Part shown: in pieces, positions 32,044 to 41,250 of the stretch
Layout of the letters: every line of letters starts with the position of its first letter
Position numbering within the stretch: position 1 is the first letter of the stretch
Origin: Roseibaca calidilacus
Lineage (GTDB): Bacteria > Pseudomonadota > Alphaproteobacteria > Rhodobacterales > Rhodobacteraceae
DNA: 64,000 bases
Direction of reading: 5' to 3'
Assembly (NCBI RefSeq): GCF_001517585.1
Contig: NZ_FBYC01000002.1
Location: 1 to 64,000, forward strand
Position numbers and translations under genes: made by a program
Notes under the pieces: model-generated
The model's database searches: none
Seen by the model: the letters and a program-made list of their open reading frames with translations, nothing else
What the model was told of the DNA's origin: nothing

Positions 32044-35000
32044 TCAGCACCCTCCACGCGCATGTAGTCCTGTCACGGGACAACGTGCAAGCAGACGATC
32101 AAGCACTGCGATGCCGCTGGAGTCTGCTGGGCAGAAGAGCCGCAGCTTCCAGGCGATGATCTCCGAGAAGAACCCATCTGCCTTCAGCCGGTCCTTGGCG
32201 GCACCCAAAAAGCCCGACAGCTCGATCCGGTTGACGCCCATGACGCGCGAGCGGTGCAACTCCATCCCTTCGGTCAAACGCACCACGGTCTTGCCCTCCA
32301 GAACGAGGGCATGGACCTGTGCGGCTGTCAGTTTCGGCGCATCATCCGCCAGCGTGGTCGCGACCCAAGACGGCGAGACGCGGCGACCGATGATGCGCTG
32401 GCCATCGTCGGTTTGCAGTCGGTAGACGCGGGTCTCATCCTGCGGCAGTTGCTTCCAGATCGGCAGCAAGAGCCCCGCCACGATATGCAGCGTGGTTTCC
32501 GAGAACTCCGGCACCTCGGCCAGTTCCGCGGACCACGCGGCGGTAAAGTCCGCGCGATCTGCCTTGAGCCAATGTGTGTCTTCCATGATCTTCATAGGCA
32601 CGGTGCTGGCGTCAGTCGGGCGGATCAGCCGCAGGCGGGGTTCGATGGTGCCGTCGTCCAGCATTAGGCTGGTGGCGGGCACCTGCACGGCGGCCCGACC
32701 CGATCGGCTGTTGACGAGAAGGCGAGCCTTGGGATCGTCGAGCCAGTCGAGCGCATCCGCGAGCGAGGTCGGCGTGTTGCGGCGCTTTTCCGCGATGGTC
32801 AGAAGCTGGGTTTCCGCGCCGGAGCCGGGATGGGTGTAGATCACCCGCGCATCCGTGACGCGAAAGCTTTCGGCGCGCAGCGTCTCGAGCCCGAGGTCGT
32901 AGACCCCGGCGGCGATGGCCCCCTCGATCCGTTGATCGAGAAGTTCTTCAAAGGCAGCGAACAGCACGGCCTGCATGTCGATCGTCAGCGCGAGCAGGCG
33001 ATTGAGGAAGGTCGTGATCGGCGGCAAGTCGTCTTTCAGACCGTTGTCATCGGTCAGGCTGAGACCGGTAGCGTCCTCGAAGGCCCCGAGCGAACAGCCC
33101 GCCACATCGCCGCGATAGATACGGCGGTAGAGTTGGCGGAGCGCGTCGCGCGCGTAAGGGCTCTCGAGATTGTCCTCGGGCCGGAACAGCCCCTGCCCGC
33201 CGGTCTGGCGCTGGCCGCGCGTGATCGCCCCCAGCGTGTCGAGGCGGCGCGCGATGGTGGAGAGGAACCGCTTCTCTGCCTTCACATCGGTGGCGACAGG
33301 ACGGAACAGCGGCGGCTGCGCCTGATTGGTGCGGTTGGTCCGGCCGAGGCCCTGGATGGCTGCATCGGCCTTCCAACCGGGCTCAAGGAGGTAGTGGACC
33401 CGCAGACGCTGGTTCTTGGCCCCAAGATCGGCGTGGTAGCTGCGCCCTGTGCCGCCCGCGTCGGAAAAGATCAGGATGCGCTTCTGGTCGTCCATGAAGG
33501 CTGCGGTTTCCGCGAGGTTTGCCGATCCGGCCCGGCTTTCGACGACGAGCCGTGCCGAGTGACCCTCCCCCTTCCTCACGATGCGGCGCGAGCGGCCCGT
33601 GACCTCGGCCACGAGATCGGTACCGAACCGCTGGACGATCTGGTCGAGCGCCCCCGGCACGGGCGGTAGTGATGCCAGCTTCTCGATCAGCGTATCCCGC
33701 CTGCGAACCGCCTCGCGGCATTCGACGGGCTGGCCATCGCGGACGACCGGTCGGGAAGACAGATTGCCCTCGCTGTCGGTGAAGGGCTCGTAGAGCTGCA
33801 CCGGGAAGGAATGGGCAAGGTAGTCGAGGACATATTCCCGCGGTGTGATGTCGACGCGGATGTCGTTCCACTCCTCCGTCGGGATCTCTGACAGGCGGCG
33901 TTCCATCAGCGCCTCTCCCGTCGAGACGATCTGGATCACCGCTGCATGGCCTGCTGCCAGATCGGCGTCGATAGCGGCGATCAGGGTGGGGGTTTTCATG
34001 GAGGTCAGCAGATGGCCGAAGAAGCGCTGCTTGGCGGACTCGAAGGCCGAGCGCGCGGCGGACTTGGCCTGCCGGTTCAGCGTGCCGGCATCCCCCGTGA
34101 TGTTGGCGGCCTCCATCGCAGCGGCAAGGTTATTGTGGATGATGGCGAAGGCCCCGGCATATGCATCATAGATCCCGCGCTGCTCCGGCGTCAGCGCATG
34201 TTCCAGCATCTCGTATTCGACGCCGTCATAGGATAGCGAGCGCGCCGTGTAGAGGCCAAGCGACCGCAGATCGCGGGCCAGGACCTCCATCGCGGCAACG
34301 CCGCCAGCTTCGATAGCTTGCACAAATTCCGCCCGCGTCGAAAACGGAAAGTCCTCGCCACCCCAGAGCCCGAGGCGCTGCGCATAGGCGAGGTTGTGCA
34401 CCGAAGTCGCGCCGGTGGCGGAGACGTAGACCACGCGGGCATTGGGGAGCTTGTGCTGCAGACGCAGGCCCGCCCTGCCCTGCTGCGAGGCCGTGACATC
34501 GCCGCGCTCGCCCTTTGATCCGGCGGCGTTGGCCATGGCATGGCTTTCGTCAAACAAGATCACCCCGTCGAAATCAGCCCCGAGCCAGTCGACGATCTGG
34601 TCGACGCGGGACTTTTTTGCGCCCCGCTCCTCGGATCTCAGCGTGGCATAGGTGGTGAACAGAATGCCTTTGGTCAGCGGAATGTCCTTGCCTTGGGCAA
34701 AGCGCGCCAGCGGCGTGACGAGCAGCCGCTCTTGCCCCAAGGCAGACCAGTCGCGCTGCGCATCTTCCAGCAGCTTGTCGCTTTTGGAAATCCAGAGTGC
34801 CTTGCGCCGTCCCTGCGCCCAGTTGTCGAGCAGAATACCGGCGGATTGGCGGCCCTTGCCAGCCCCGGTGCCATCGCCCAGGAAGAAGCCACGGCGGAAA
34901 CGGACGGCGTCAGCGGCATCGTCGGGCGCAGCCGAGACCATGTCGCCGGTTTCATCGACAGTCCAAGACCCCGCGAGATACGCGCCATGTGCTTCGCCCG

Positions 35001-36423
35001 CATAGATCACCGTTTCAAGCTGCGCGTCAGAGAGCAGGCCACAGCACTTGACGGCAGCGGGCAGCTTGGGGCGGTAGCTGGGTTTCGGAGGCGTGACAGA
35101 TGCCATGGCCGCCGACTGCACCAGCTTCGTCGGGTGCGGTGCCGCGCCGGGAATGTCGATGGCCTGCAGCCGGAAGGTCTCGTAGATCGCGTCAGATAGG
35201 CGCGCGGTATTGGCATCCTCGGTCGCATCGCGCTGCGTATAGGCCAGATCTTCAGCCTCGATTCGTGCACTGGACTGCTGGGGCTGGGCCGCAGGGGTCG
35301 CGCGCGATGTGCTGATGGCCGTGCGCGTGGCGCGGGCAGGATTTTCCGAGAAGGAGGAGGTGGTGCGATTTGCTGCCGCTATGTCAGGGTCCAGCGCGAG
35401 GCGTGGGGGGACACTGGCTGAAATCTGTGAAAGCAAAACGGAGACATCGGGCGATATCGGGCGCGCCAGATCGGCGGTGATGCCACCCGCCTCACCGCCC
35501 CGGCATTTGTCGAAGACCGAGAGGCGGGTTTCAAAGCTGGTGCCGTGCTTGGCGAAGGCGGCACCGGACACCGCACCCGTAAAGACCAGATGCGCGGATT
35601 CGGTCAGGCGGGTGAAGGGCTCGGCCCAGGCCAGGGCATCGGGCGCAAAGCCCGCACCAGTGATGGCGACCAGCCGTCCGCCGGGGGCCAGGCGCGCGAG
35701 CGCCGAGCGCAGATGCCGGGCTGTCGCCTCGGTGGTGCGGGCGTCGACATTGGCCACCGCCGAGAATGGCGGGTTCATCAGGATGACGCTCGGGCGCAGC
35801 CCCGCGTCGAGATGATCGTCGATCTGGGCGGCGTCGAAGGTGGTGACCGGACGGCCCGGGAACAGGCGACGCAGAAGATCGGCGCGGGTTTCGGCCAGCT
35901 CGTTCAGCGCGAGGCTGCCGCCCGCGATCTCGGCGAGGATCGCCAGAAGCCCGGTCCCGGCCGAGGGCTCCAGCACAAGATCGCGCGCGGTGATCTGTGC
36001 TGCAGCCAGTGCCGCCAGCCCCATGGGCAGCGGTGTCGAGAATTGCTGGAACCGCTCCATCTCTTCAGACCGCCGCGTATGGGTCGGCAAAAGGCCGGAC
36101 ACCTTGGCAAGAATCGGCAGCAGAGCCGCGGGCGAGCCCGCCCGGGCCAGGAGCGCACGGCCGAACTTCCGCAGGAACAAGACCAGCGCTGCCTCGCCCG
36201 CTTCATAGGCCAGCTTCCAGTCCCAGGCGCCGGTCGCGTCAGAGCCGCCAAAGACGCGCTCCATCTCAACGCGCAGGCGCAGCGCATCGATCTGGAAACC
36301 CTGCGCCAGATCGGGCTGCAGCGCTTCGGCCACGCTCAAGATCGCAGCGGCCGTATCGAGGGACGGGATGGGGGCAACAGGCGCAAGCGCGCGCTCGGTC
36401 GCAAAATGGGCGAGATGGGTCAT
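32044..36423 (-). CDS. Strawberry-notch-like helicase fused to a DNA methyltransferase domain
   Basis: The 1459-residue product begins with a class I methyltransferase (LEPSAGTGLLAIL, then LMNPPFSAVANVD). It continues with an SF2-type ATPase (FFLGDGTGAGKGRQ, GVILFDESHAMANA, VYVSATGATSV) and ends with a strawberry-notch-type C domain (FSDAGGTGRSYHADL, IQGLGRTNRTNQ). Large proteins of this design are carried by many alphaproteobacterial plasmids. Roles in anti-restriction or DNA modification are suspected but unproven. GGAG precedes the ATG, and a type 1 structured leader precedes that. Confidence 0.88.
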   Translation of the reverse strand: MTHLAHFATERALAPVAPIPSLDTAAAILSVAEALQPDLAQGFQIDALRLRVEMERVFGGSDATGAWDWKLAYEAGEAALVLFLRKFGRALLARAGSPAALLPILAKVSGLLPTHTRRSEEMERFQQFSTPLPMGLAALAAAQITARDLVLEPSAGTGLLAILAEIAGGSLALNELAETRADLLRRLFPGRPVTTFDAAQIDDHLDAGLRPSVILMNPPFSAVANVDARTTEATARHLRSALARLAPGGRLVAITGAGFAPDALAWAEPFTRLTESAHLVFTGAVSGAAFAKHGTSFETRLSVFDKCRGGEAGGITADLARPISPDVSVLLSQISASVPPRLALDPDIAAANRTTSSFSENPARATRTAISTSRATPAAQPQQSSARIEAEDLAYTQRDATEDANTARLSDAIYETFRLQAIDIPGAAPHPTKLVQSAAMASVTPPKPSYRPKLPAAVKCCGLLSDAQLETVIYAGEAHGAYLAGSWTVDETGDMVSAAPDDAADAVRFRRGFFLGDGTGAGKGRQSAGILLDNWAQGRRKALWISKSDKLLEDAQRDWSALGQERLLVTPLARFAQGKDIPLTKGILFTTYATLRSEERGAKKSRVDQIVDWLGADFDGVILFDESHAMANAAGSKGERGDVTASQQGRAGLRLQHKLPNARVVYVSATGATSVHNLAYAQRLGLWGGEDFPFSTRAEFVQAIEAGGVAAMEVLARDLRSLGLYTARSLSYDGVEYEMLEHALTPEQRGIYDAYAGAFAIIHNNLAAAMEAANITGDAGTLNRQAKSAARSAFESAKQRFFGHLLTSMKTPTLIAAIDADLAAGHAAVIQIVSTGEALMERRLSEIPTEEWNDIRVDITPREYVLDYLAHSFPVQLYEPFTDSEGNLSSRPVVRDGQPVECREAVRRRDTLIEKLASLPPVPGALDQIVQRFGTDLVAEVTGRSRRIVRKGEGHSARLVVESRAGSANLAETAAFMDDQKRILIFSDAGGTGRSYHADLGAKNQRLRVHYLLEPGWKADAAIQGLGRTNRTNQAQPPLFRPVATDVKAEKRFLSTIARRLDTLGAITRGQRQTGGQGLFRPEDNLESPYARDALRQLYRRIYRGDVAGCSLGAFEDATGLSLTDDNGLKDDLPPITTFLNRLLALTIDMQAVLFAAFEELLDQRIEGAIAAGVYDLGLETLRAESFRVTDARVIYTHPGSGAETQLLTIAEKRRNTPTSLADALDWLDDPKARLLVNSRSGRAAVQVPATSLMLDDGTIEPRLRLIRPTDASTVPMKIMEDTHWLKADRADFTAAWSAELAEVPEFSETTLHIVAGLLLPIWKQLPQDETRVYRLQTDDGQRIIGRRVSPSWVATTLADDAPKLTAAQVHALVLEGKTVVRLTEGMELHRSRVMGVNRIELSGFLGAAKDRLKADGFFSEIIAWKLRLFCPADSSGIAVLDRLLARCPVTGLHARGGC

Positions 36424-36518
36424 CGGGAAACTCCGGAATGAGGAACAGGATCAGGCCCGGACACCCTCTTTCGGGCACCCTCAGGCCTGACCTTCCCCGG
36501 CCATCCTCTTCCTCTCAA
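36424..36518 (-). promoter_or_regulatory. Structured leader type 1 (copy C) before the methyltransferase-helicase gene
   Basis: On the minus strand it begins GAGAGGAAGAGGATGGCCGG and contains a long stem GGTCAGGCC/GGCCTGATC around an inner CCCG/CGGG hairpin, then GGAG and the ATG. The 5' block is shared with copies A, B, D and E. Inner loops differ. Confidence 0.55.
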
Positions 36519-36599
36519 ACCCCATGATTTCCGCAGGTGGCTTGCTTTTGTTCCTATTATGTTCTATTTTACGAGCTACGCTAAGAAGGGAGATCCCCG

Positions 36600-36893
36600 A
36601 TGGAAAGCACCACTTACGCCCTGCCCGCGACGCCCAAGCAGATCGCCTACGCCCGCGCGCTGGCCCTGCGCAACCAGACGCTTTTGCCGTGGGAGGTTCA
36701 GCAAGATCGGCGCTCCTTGAGCGTCTGGATCGACGCGCAGGCCAAGCTGAAGCCGGGCACGCAGGACAGCCGCCCGACATCAAAGCAGGTCGCCTTCGCC
36801 GAGCGTCTCGCCCGGATCAAACGCCGCGCCGTGCCGGATGAGTGTTTCCAAGACAAGGGGCTGATGTCGAAGTGGATCGACGGGAACAAGTGA
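36600..36893 (+). CDS. 97-residue protein with two tandem copies of a short helical domain
   Basis: AAGGGAGA precedes the ATG. Residues about 10-47 (TPKQIAYARALALRNQTLLPWEVQQDRRSLSVWID) and 60-95 (TSKQVAFAERLARIKRRAVPDECFQDKGLMSKWID) are repeats of one motif: (P/S)KQ.(A)(Y/F)A..LA, then LS.WID. The function is unknown. It is the only plus-strand gene between fic and the H-NS-like gene and diverges from the large helicase gene. Confidence 0.8.
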   Translation: MESTTYALPATPKQIAYARALALRNQTLLPWEVQQDRRSLSVWIDAQAKLKPGTQDSRPTSKQVAFAERLARIKRRAVPDECFQDKGLMSKWIDGNK

Positions 36894-37007
36894 GAGTGAT
36901 CAGCTGAAAGTCAGTGAAGGGCGCGAAGCCTTGCTCGTGGAAGCTTTGGCGTAAAAACCGACTTGTGCGCTGAGCTTTAGAAACAGCGAGTATTCAATGG
37001 GAACAGC

Positions 37008-38087
37008 TTAGGGCTCCGACAGTGTCACGTTCGAAAGCAGATACTCCTCAAGTCGTTCGACCACTCTCAGGCAATAATCTGCAAACCGCTTCACATCCTC
37101 ACCAATCAGCGTGACGGTCTCACCAGGTTCGTGATCTTCTGAGAAGCTCGCATAGTGTTCGTCTGCCACGCCGAGATTGTGGCCGAGAACGTGGCGCTTT
37201 TGAATGTTCAGACGCAGATTTTCGATTTCGAGATCGTTCAGGCCATCAAATGGGTCGATCCCAATCTTGGCAAACACACTCCTACCACGGTCAACATTCT
37301 GGAAAGCATTGCCGATCGCTTTTTTGCCGATGAGTTTTTCGACCATCTCGGGCAGATGCGTGCGAACCAAGTACGCATGAACCGTCTTCAGCGTCGCTTC
37401 AAAGGCGGTCAGAACATCTTCATGCGCGTTCCCCATGACGCGATAGGCAATCTCGCTTCTACCCTGTTCATCGAGGTCATCTGCCAGAGCAATCTGCTCC
37501 CCAACAATCTCAACCTCGCGACGAAAATGCATCGCTACGTTCGGTGCTCCGCAATCGGGACAGAACAAGGCGAGTGCGTAGACCCCGTAGGATCGACCGC
37601 ATACTCCGCAATCTAGGCTGCGCAGCAAATCCTCTCGTATCGCAAGCGGTTCAACACGCCGCCGCGGCTTGTGCTCCATCTTCATGGAGATGAGGCCACC
37701 TTTTCCAAACTTGCGGTTGAAATCCTTGGCATATTCACCGAGCCAATCGCTCACATCATTTTCGACCAACCAGACCGCGTGCTTTTTCACCGCCGCAATA
37801 TCATCAGCGTGTGTGAATTCCTCATCATCAGCCATATGGCCGGAATACGGACAGACCGTTTGCCCCGGCCCCGGCTCGCGACGCATGCGAGACCTGTTAA
37901 CATCTGAGATCGTACGCTCTTCTGGTGCCTCACCCACTAGGAAGAGACGCGGGGCAGCATCCTCCTTTGGGGAATAATGATACACCTTGCCCGAAGGACT
38001 CGTTGGCCTGGGCAGCGAAAGTTCCATTCGATCCTGCGTTCCGCCCGTCCGATACTTTTCAAGATTGCGAAGCCTCAAGTCCTTCAT
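37008..38087 (-). CDS. Unrecognised 359-residue protein with a zinc ribbon
   Basis: A CGVC...CPDC zinc ribbon lies near residues 158-180, and there is an N-terminal ERTISDVNRSRMRREPGPGQTVCPYSGHMADDEEFTH stretch with possible metal ligands. The C-terminal half is helical and acidic. Base composition is lower in GC than the flanking backbone genes, suggesting cargo. The operon partner may be the 70-residue gene that begins upstream at 38312. I assign no function. Confidence 0.7.
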   Translation of the reverse strand: MKDLRLRNLEKYRTGGTQDRMELSLPRPTSPSGKVYHYSPKEDAAPRLFLVGEAPEERTISDVNRSRMRREPGPGQTVCPYSGHMADDEEFTHADDIAAVKKHAVWLVENDVSDWLGEYAKDFNRKFGKGGLISMKMEHKPRRRVEPLAIREDLLRSLDCGVCGRSYGVYALALFCPDCGAPNVAMHFRREVEIVGEQIALADDLDEQGRSEIAYRVMGNAHEDVLTAFEATLKTVHAYLVRTHLPEMVEKLIGKKAIGNAFQNVDRGRSVFAKIGIDPFDGLNDLEIENLRLNIQKRHVLGHNLGVADEHYASFSEDHEPGETVTLIGEDVKRFADYCLRVVERLEEYLLSNVTLSEP

Positions 38088-38099
38088 GTCCTGCCTCCA

Positions 38100-38312
38100 T
38101 CAATCTTCTTTCACGGTCGTGCGAGGGTTACGCTTTGCAAACCCCTCAGTCACGAAACGTCCGGTTTTGGCGCTGCGCGCCGACCCGGTCGCGCCGCCGC
38201 CTGTCTTTTCATAGACCGTCGTGTTGGGGCTGCGCTTTCCGTGCGCCGTGGTGACGTAGCGACCTGTGATTGCGCTGCGGTAATGCCCGTTGCCGCCTGA
38301 TTTCTTTGCCAT
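38100..38312 (-). CDS. 70-residue basic protein with two copies of an ARS-x-TGRF/YVT motif
   Basis: The product reads HYRSAITGRYVTTAHGKRSPNTTV and then SARSAKTGRFVTEGFAKRNPRTTV, two copies of one 24-residue motif. The ATG at 38312 follows GGAGGCCGAGGGC. The frame extends upstream to 38498, but only the last 70 residues look coding. This repeat occurs in small proteins of many proteobacterial mobile elements and is uncharacterised. Confidence 0.75.
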   Translation of the reverse strand: MAKKSGGNGHYRSAITGRYVTTAHGKRSPNTTVYEKTGGGATGSARSAKTGRFVTEGFAKRNPRTTVKED

Positions 38313-38454
38313 GCCCTCGGCCTCCATATCGTGTGCCAGAATCGATAACTGACCCAACATATACCATAGACGCCGCTCGGAACAAAGGTGGAACGAACCT
38401 CTCACTGCCCGAGAAGCTTTTCGCATAAAACCCGTTCCCATCGGAAAGGCTCCC

Positions 38455-39474
38455 TCAAGTTTTGAAAGCGGCATTCGCCCTGAGCGCGATCTCAGCACAG
38501 CGGTCCATCAAAACATCGAAGGGCTCTGGTGACGTGGCGAAGAGACCATCTTCGACCATCCGGCGGTAATCATCTGCGAGAACAATCAATGCCTCACCGC
38601 TTGGGACCAGTTGCAGATGTCCGGCTGTTGCTGCGCTGTAGTTAACTTTTGCGCCATCGGCGGTCTTTTCAGAGAAAAACATCGTCTTATGGCGAGCCAC
38701 GGCATCCGCGAGCGCCCGATCTTCAGTGGCGGCAGTGGCAATGCCCGCCTCATCTAGCCTAGCAAGGTCGTGCCAGTGCCGCGAGAAGCGATCGCCGCGC
38801 AAACGTTTCTGCAAGCAGAAGACGTGGATAGCCGTCGCCTTCTCCCAGAACGTTCGCTCGGCATGCATCACGCGGGGACGAGCAACCGGAAACTCCACGC
38901 TTTCGATCACCGACGCGGCATCGCAAACAATGTCGCGCGCTGATGCCGGCTCTCCGGTAGAACGCGCGCCGAATTCCAGCATTACGCTCGGAGAAACGTA
39001 TCCAGTGCCTTGGGCGAGGTGCGGGTAGTCGATGAACAGCTTGTCGCCGTCAATCCGAAGGCCGGCATCGATCCCTTCCCGATCAATTGCCTGCTGCAGG
39101 ATCGGCTGGATGGTCCCGGCCACCCATTCAGGCAAAGCCTGTCGGACGCGCTTCGACCAGCGCCGCTCTTCGCTGGATGTGGCGGGCATGGCATCTTCAC
39201 GGCCCTCGAGCAAATCAGGGATCAGCGCCCGGATATCGAATGTCAGATCCACATCCTCGGAAAACCGGTCAATGACCTGGTAGGCCTTCGACAGAGAGGT
39301 GCCACCCTTGAAGACGAGGTTTGTGCCGACGGGCGATCCAAACAATTGCTGGATCGCCCAGACCACCCAGACGTCCTTTTCGAGGAGGTGGGCTGGCCGG
39401 CCAAGCCGATCGGCTGCGACGCCAAGTGCATCCAGTCGGTCTTTGGCAGTGAGGCGCAGGAATGCCTCAGCCAT
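38455..39474 (-). CDS. abiEii: AbiEii-type nucleotidyltransferase toxin
   Basis: The 339-residue product has the nucleotidyltransferase motif FKGGTSLSKAY (GGTSLSKAY at 57-65) and the Asp pair DRFSEDVDL at 69-77, with later FWEKATAIHVF typical of AbiEii/DUF1814. AbiEii proteins transfer nucleotides to tRNA or other targets and are toxins of type IV systems that abort phage infection. The start overlaps the antitoxin stop by eight bases. Confidence 0.93.
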   Translation of the reverse strand: MAEAFLRLTAKDRLDALGVAADRLGRPAHLLEKDVWVVWAIQQLFGSPVGTNLVFKGGTSLSKAYQVIDRFSEDVDLTFDIRALIPDLLEGREDAMPATSSEERRWSKRVRQALPEWVAGTIQPILQQAIDREGIDAGLRIDGDKLFIDYPHLAQGTGYVSPSVMLEFGARSTGEPASARDIVCDAASVIESVEFPVARPRVMHAERTFWEKATAIHVFCLQKRLRGDRFSRHWHDLARLDEAGIATAATEDRALADAVARHKTMFFSEKTADGAKVNYSAATAGHLQLVPSGEALIVLADDYRRMVEDGLFATSPEPFDVLMDRCAEIALRANAAFKT

Positions 39475-40060
39475 GGACCATCCTTCCGATCAATCGTGCC
39501 AGCCAAGTCGGGAACTGCGGCGCGGCGGACACGAGTTCGGTCTTTGCCGTCTCCGTGAGCTTGGATCGCAGGATTTGCAGGGCCTTGGGAGCCTCATCCG
39601 GCCCGAGCCATGCCAGCGCACGGACGGCCTGGCCCGAGGTCTTGCTCCCAAGGGCCAACTGCCAGCGCGGCGCATGACGCAGTTCGACTGCCTGCCGGCC
39701 AAGGTTCAGCACACGGCTTCGTCCCGAGGTGAGGTAAACCGACTTGACCGGCACCTGCGTGGTCAGGCCCAAAGCGTTTGCCGCGGCAGCACCGCTCGGC
39801 ACGATCGTCTCGCCCCGCTGCACAGCGAGCGCTTCAATCGCCTGTTCAGCGGACGGACTGCGCGGACCAAAGCGTGTCTGGACGGGGCGCATGTAGATGC
39901 CGCGGCCAGCGCGGATCAATTCGCCGCGCGCGGCCAGACGCGACAGCGTTTGATCGACCGCCGCGCGCGAGCCGAGGTGCAGCAGGCCCTTCGCTGCCAA
40001 GGGCACCCCCTCGGGCAACGTCGTCGCGACATTCATTATGCTCTCGGCCATGCGCTCCAT
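39467..40060 (-). CDS. abiEi: AbiEi-type antitoxin
   Basis: The 197-residue product has an N-terminal winged helix (GLLHLGSRAAVDQTLSRLAARGELIRAGRGIYMRP) and a C-terminal antitoxin domain of the AbiEi/DUF6088 type. AbiEi proteins repress their own promoter. I chose the ATG at 40060, preceded by AAAGGAG. The in-frame start at 40087 would lie in the operator palindrome. It is transcribed ahead of abiEii. Confidence 0.88.
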   Translation of the reverse strand: MERMAESIMNVATTLPEGVPLAAKGLLHLGSRAAVDQTLSRLAARGELIRAGRGIYMRPVQTRFGPRSPSAEQAIEALAVQRGETIVPSGAAAANALGLTTQVPVKSVYLTSGRSRVLNLGRQAVELRHAPRWQLALGSKTSGQAVRALAWLGPDEAPKALQILRSKLTETAKTELVSAAPQFPTWLARLIGRMVHG

Positions 40061-40071
40061 GATCGCTCCTT

Positions 40072-40099
40072 TGTCAGAAATATACACAGATTTCTGACA
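40072..40099 (-). promoter_or_regulatory. Operator-like palindrome of the abiE operon
   Basis: TGTCAGAAAT and ATTTCTGACA form perfect 10-bp arms around an eight-base AT-rich spacer, 11 bases upstream of the abiEi ATG. AbiEi antitoxins bind inverted repeats in their promoters, so this is the expected autoregulatory site. Confidence 0.75.
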
Positions 40100-40117
40100 G
40101 TTTTCAACCGTGCCGTC

Positions 40118-40762
40118 TCACCCGAAGCGGCGCCCCCCTTCGGTGAAGGTGTACTCGTTGACGATGATCCCCTCCTCTATGGCCTCGTCCGAGGTCAGGT
40201 GGCCGTATTCAGCCTGAAGCTGGCGGTAGAGCCAGCGGGCCAGATCACGCAGCGCCTCGGTCACGATCTCCTCGGCGTCTTCGGTCGGCGGCTGCCAGGT
40301 CGGGCTGTCCCGCGTGACGTCCACGGACATGGTGTATTCGTGGTAGTAGCGGCCCCGATGGCTGACCTCGGCAGCAAGCTTGTAGAAGTTGCGCCGCTGG
40401 ATGGCCTGCAAGCGGTCGGCAATGCCATGCAGCGTCGCGTCGGTCGGGGCGTAGTCCCGGATGCGTGCAGCGACGCCCTTCGCGTGACCAAAGTACCCTT
40501 CGAACGACGCTCCGTCGCCCTGGCTCCAGAATCCTGAAAACCAGATGCAGGGTTTGGCCCGCGTCCCGCCGCCCATCAGCCGCACAGGCGTGGTTTTGAG
40601 CCGGACGCCGAGAATATCGCAGATGCGCTCGAAATCCTCGTAGACCGCGTCCCACCAGTCGTCGTGGGGCCCAAGCTCGCGATACCAGCTGCGCGCCCTC
40701 TCCTTGGCCGCCTCCGAGAGTTCGGGAAACTGGTAGACTGTTGTGCAGATGACCTCAGGCAT
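40118..40762 (-). CDS. Conserved plasmid protein of unknown function (214 residues)
   Basis: The N-terminus TTVYQFPELSEAAKERARSWYRE resembles a family found widely on phages and plasmids (start motif YxxxELSxxAKExAxxWY). The rest is aromatic-rich (FSGFWSQGDGASFEGYF) and acidic. The start overlaps the next gene upstream by 8 bases, so it belongs to the operon running from 42329 or 41174 downward. No enzymatic motif was seen. Confidence 0.75.
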   Translation of the reverse strand: MPEVICTTVYQFPELSEAAKERARSWYRELGPHDDWWDAVYEDFERICDILGVRLKTTPVRLMGGGTRAKPCIWFSGFWSQGDGASFEGYFGHAKGVAARIRDYAPTDATLHGIADRLQAIQRRNFYKLAAEVSHRGRYYHEYTMSVDVTRDSPTWQPPTEDAEEIVTEALRDLARWLYRQLQAEYGHLTSDEAIEEGIIVNEYTFTEGGRRFG

Positions 40763-41174
40763 CGACGTCCTCCCCGTTCAGCGCGGCGGCCAGCCATTCA
40801 TGCGTGCTGGTCCAGCCGATGGATTTGCGGGCACCGAGATCGATGATATGCGCGCCGCCGCCGAAGGCGTCGAGGCGAGGCCGGGAACAGGTCAGCGCGT
40901 ACTGGAACCCCCAGAGACCTGTGAGGTCGAGGTCTTCCGCAAGGCGCAGCACGAAGTGGATGACCGCCTCGACATCGCCGTGCTCGTCGTCATGGATCCA
41001 GAGGGTGCTGCCCTCGGGCGCGTCCTGGCGCTCAAGAGTGAAGCCCGAGACCTCCGGGTCATCGGCGTCCTGATCCGCGGCGCGCAAGCCCTGGAACAGG
41101 GCAAGGGCCCGGGCGGCTTTTTCGGGGCTGCCGACGTCGATCAGGCATGAGAAATGGGTGAAGTAATCCGCCAT
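40755..41174 (-). CDS. Conserved plasmid protein of unknown function (139 residues)
   Basis: The ATG at 41174 follows a strong CAGGAGG. The product (MADYFTHFSCLIDVGSPEKAARALALF, then STLWIHDDEHGDVEAVIHFVLRLAEDLDLTG) is acidic and soluble, with an alternating alpha-beta look. It overlaps the next gene by 8 bases. Similar short proteins accompany DUF932, WGR and ssb genes on related plasmids. Confidence 0.78.
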   Translation of the reverse strand: MADYFTHFSCLIDVGSPEKAARALALFQGLRAADQDADDPEVSGFTLERQDAPEGSTLWIHDDEHGDVEAVIHFVLRLAEDLDLTGLWGFQYALTCSRPRLDAFGGGAHIIDLGARKSIGWTSTHEWLAAALNGEDVDA

Positions 41175-41250
41175 GGGGACCTCCTGAGATTGAGAAACCC
41201 GGGCCTTGGGGCCGGGCACTGGATTGAGATGAAGGGTTGGTTGGAAGCGA

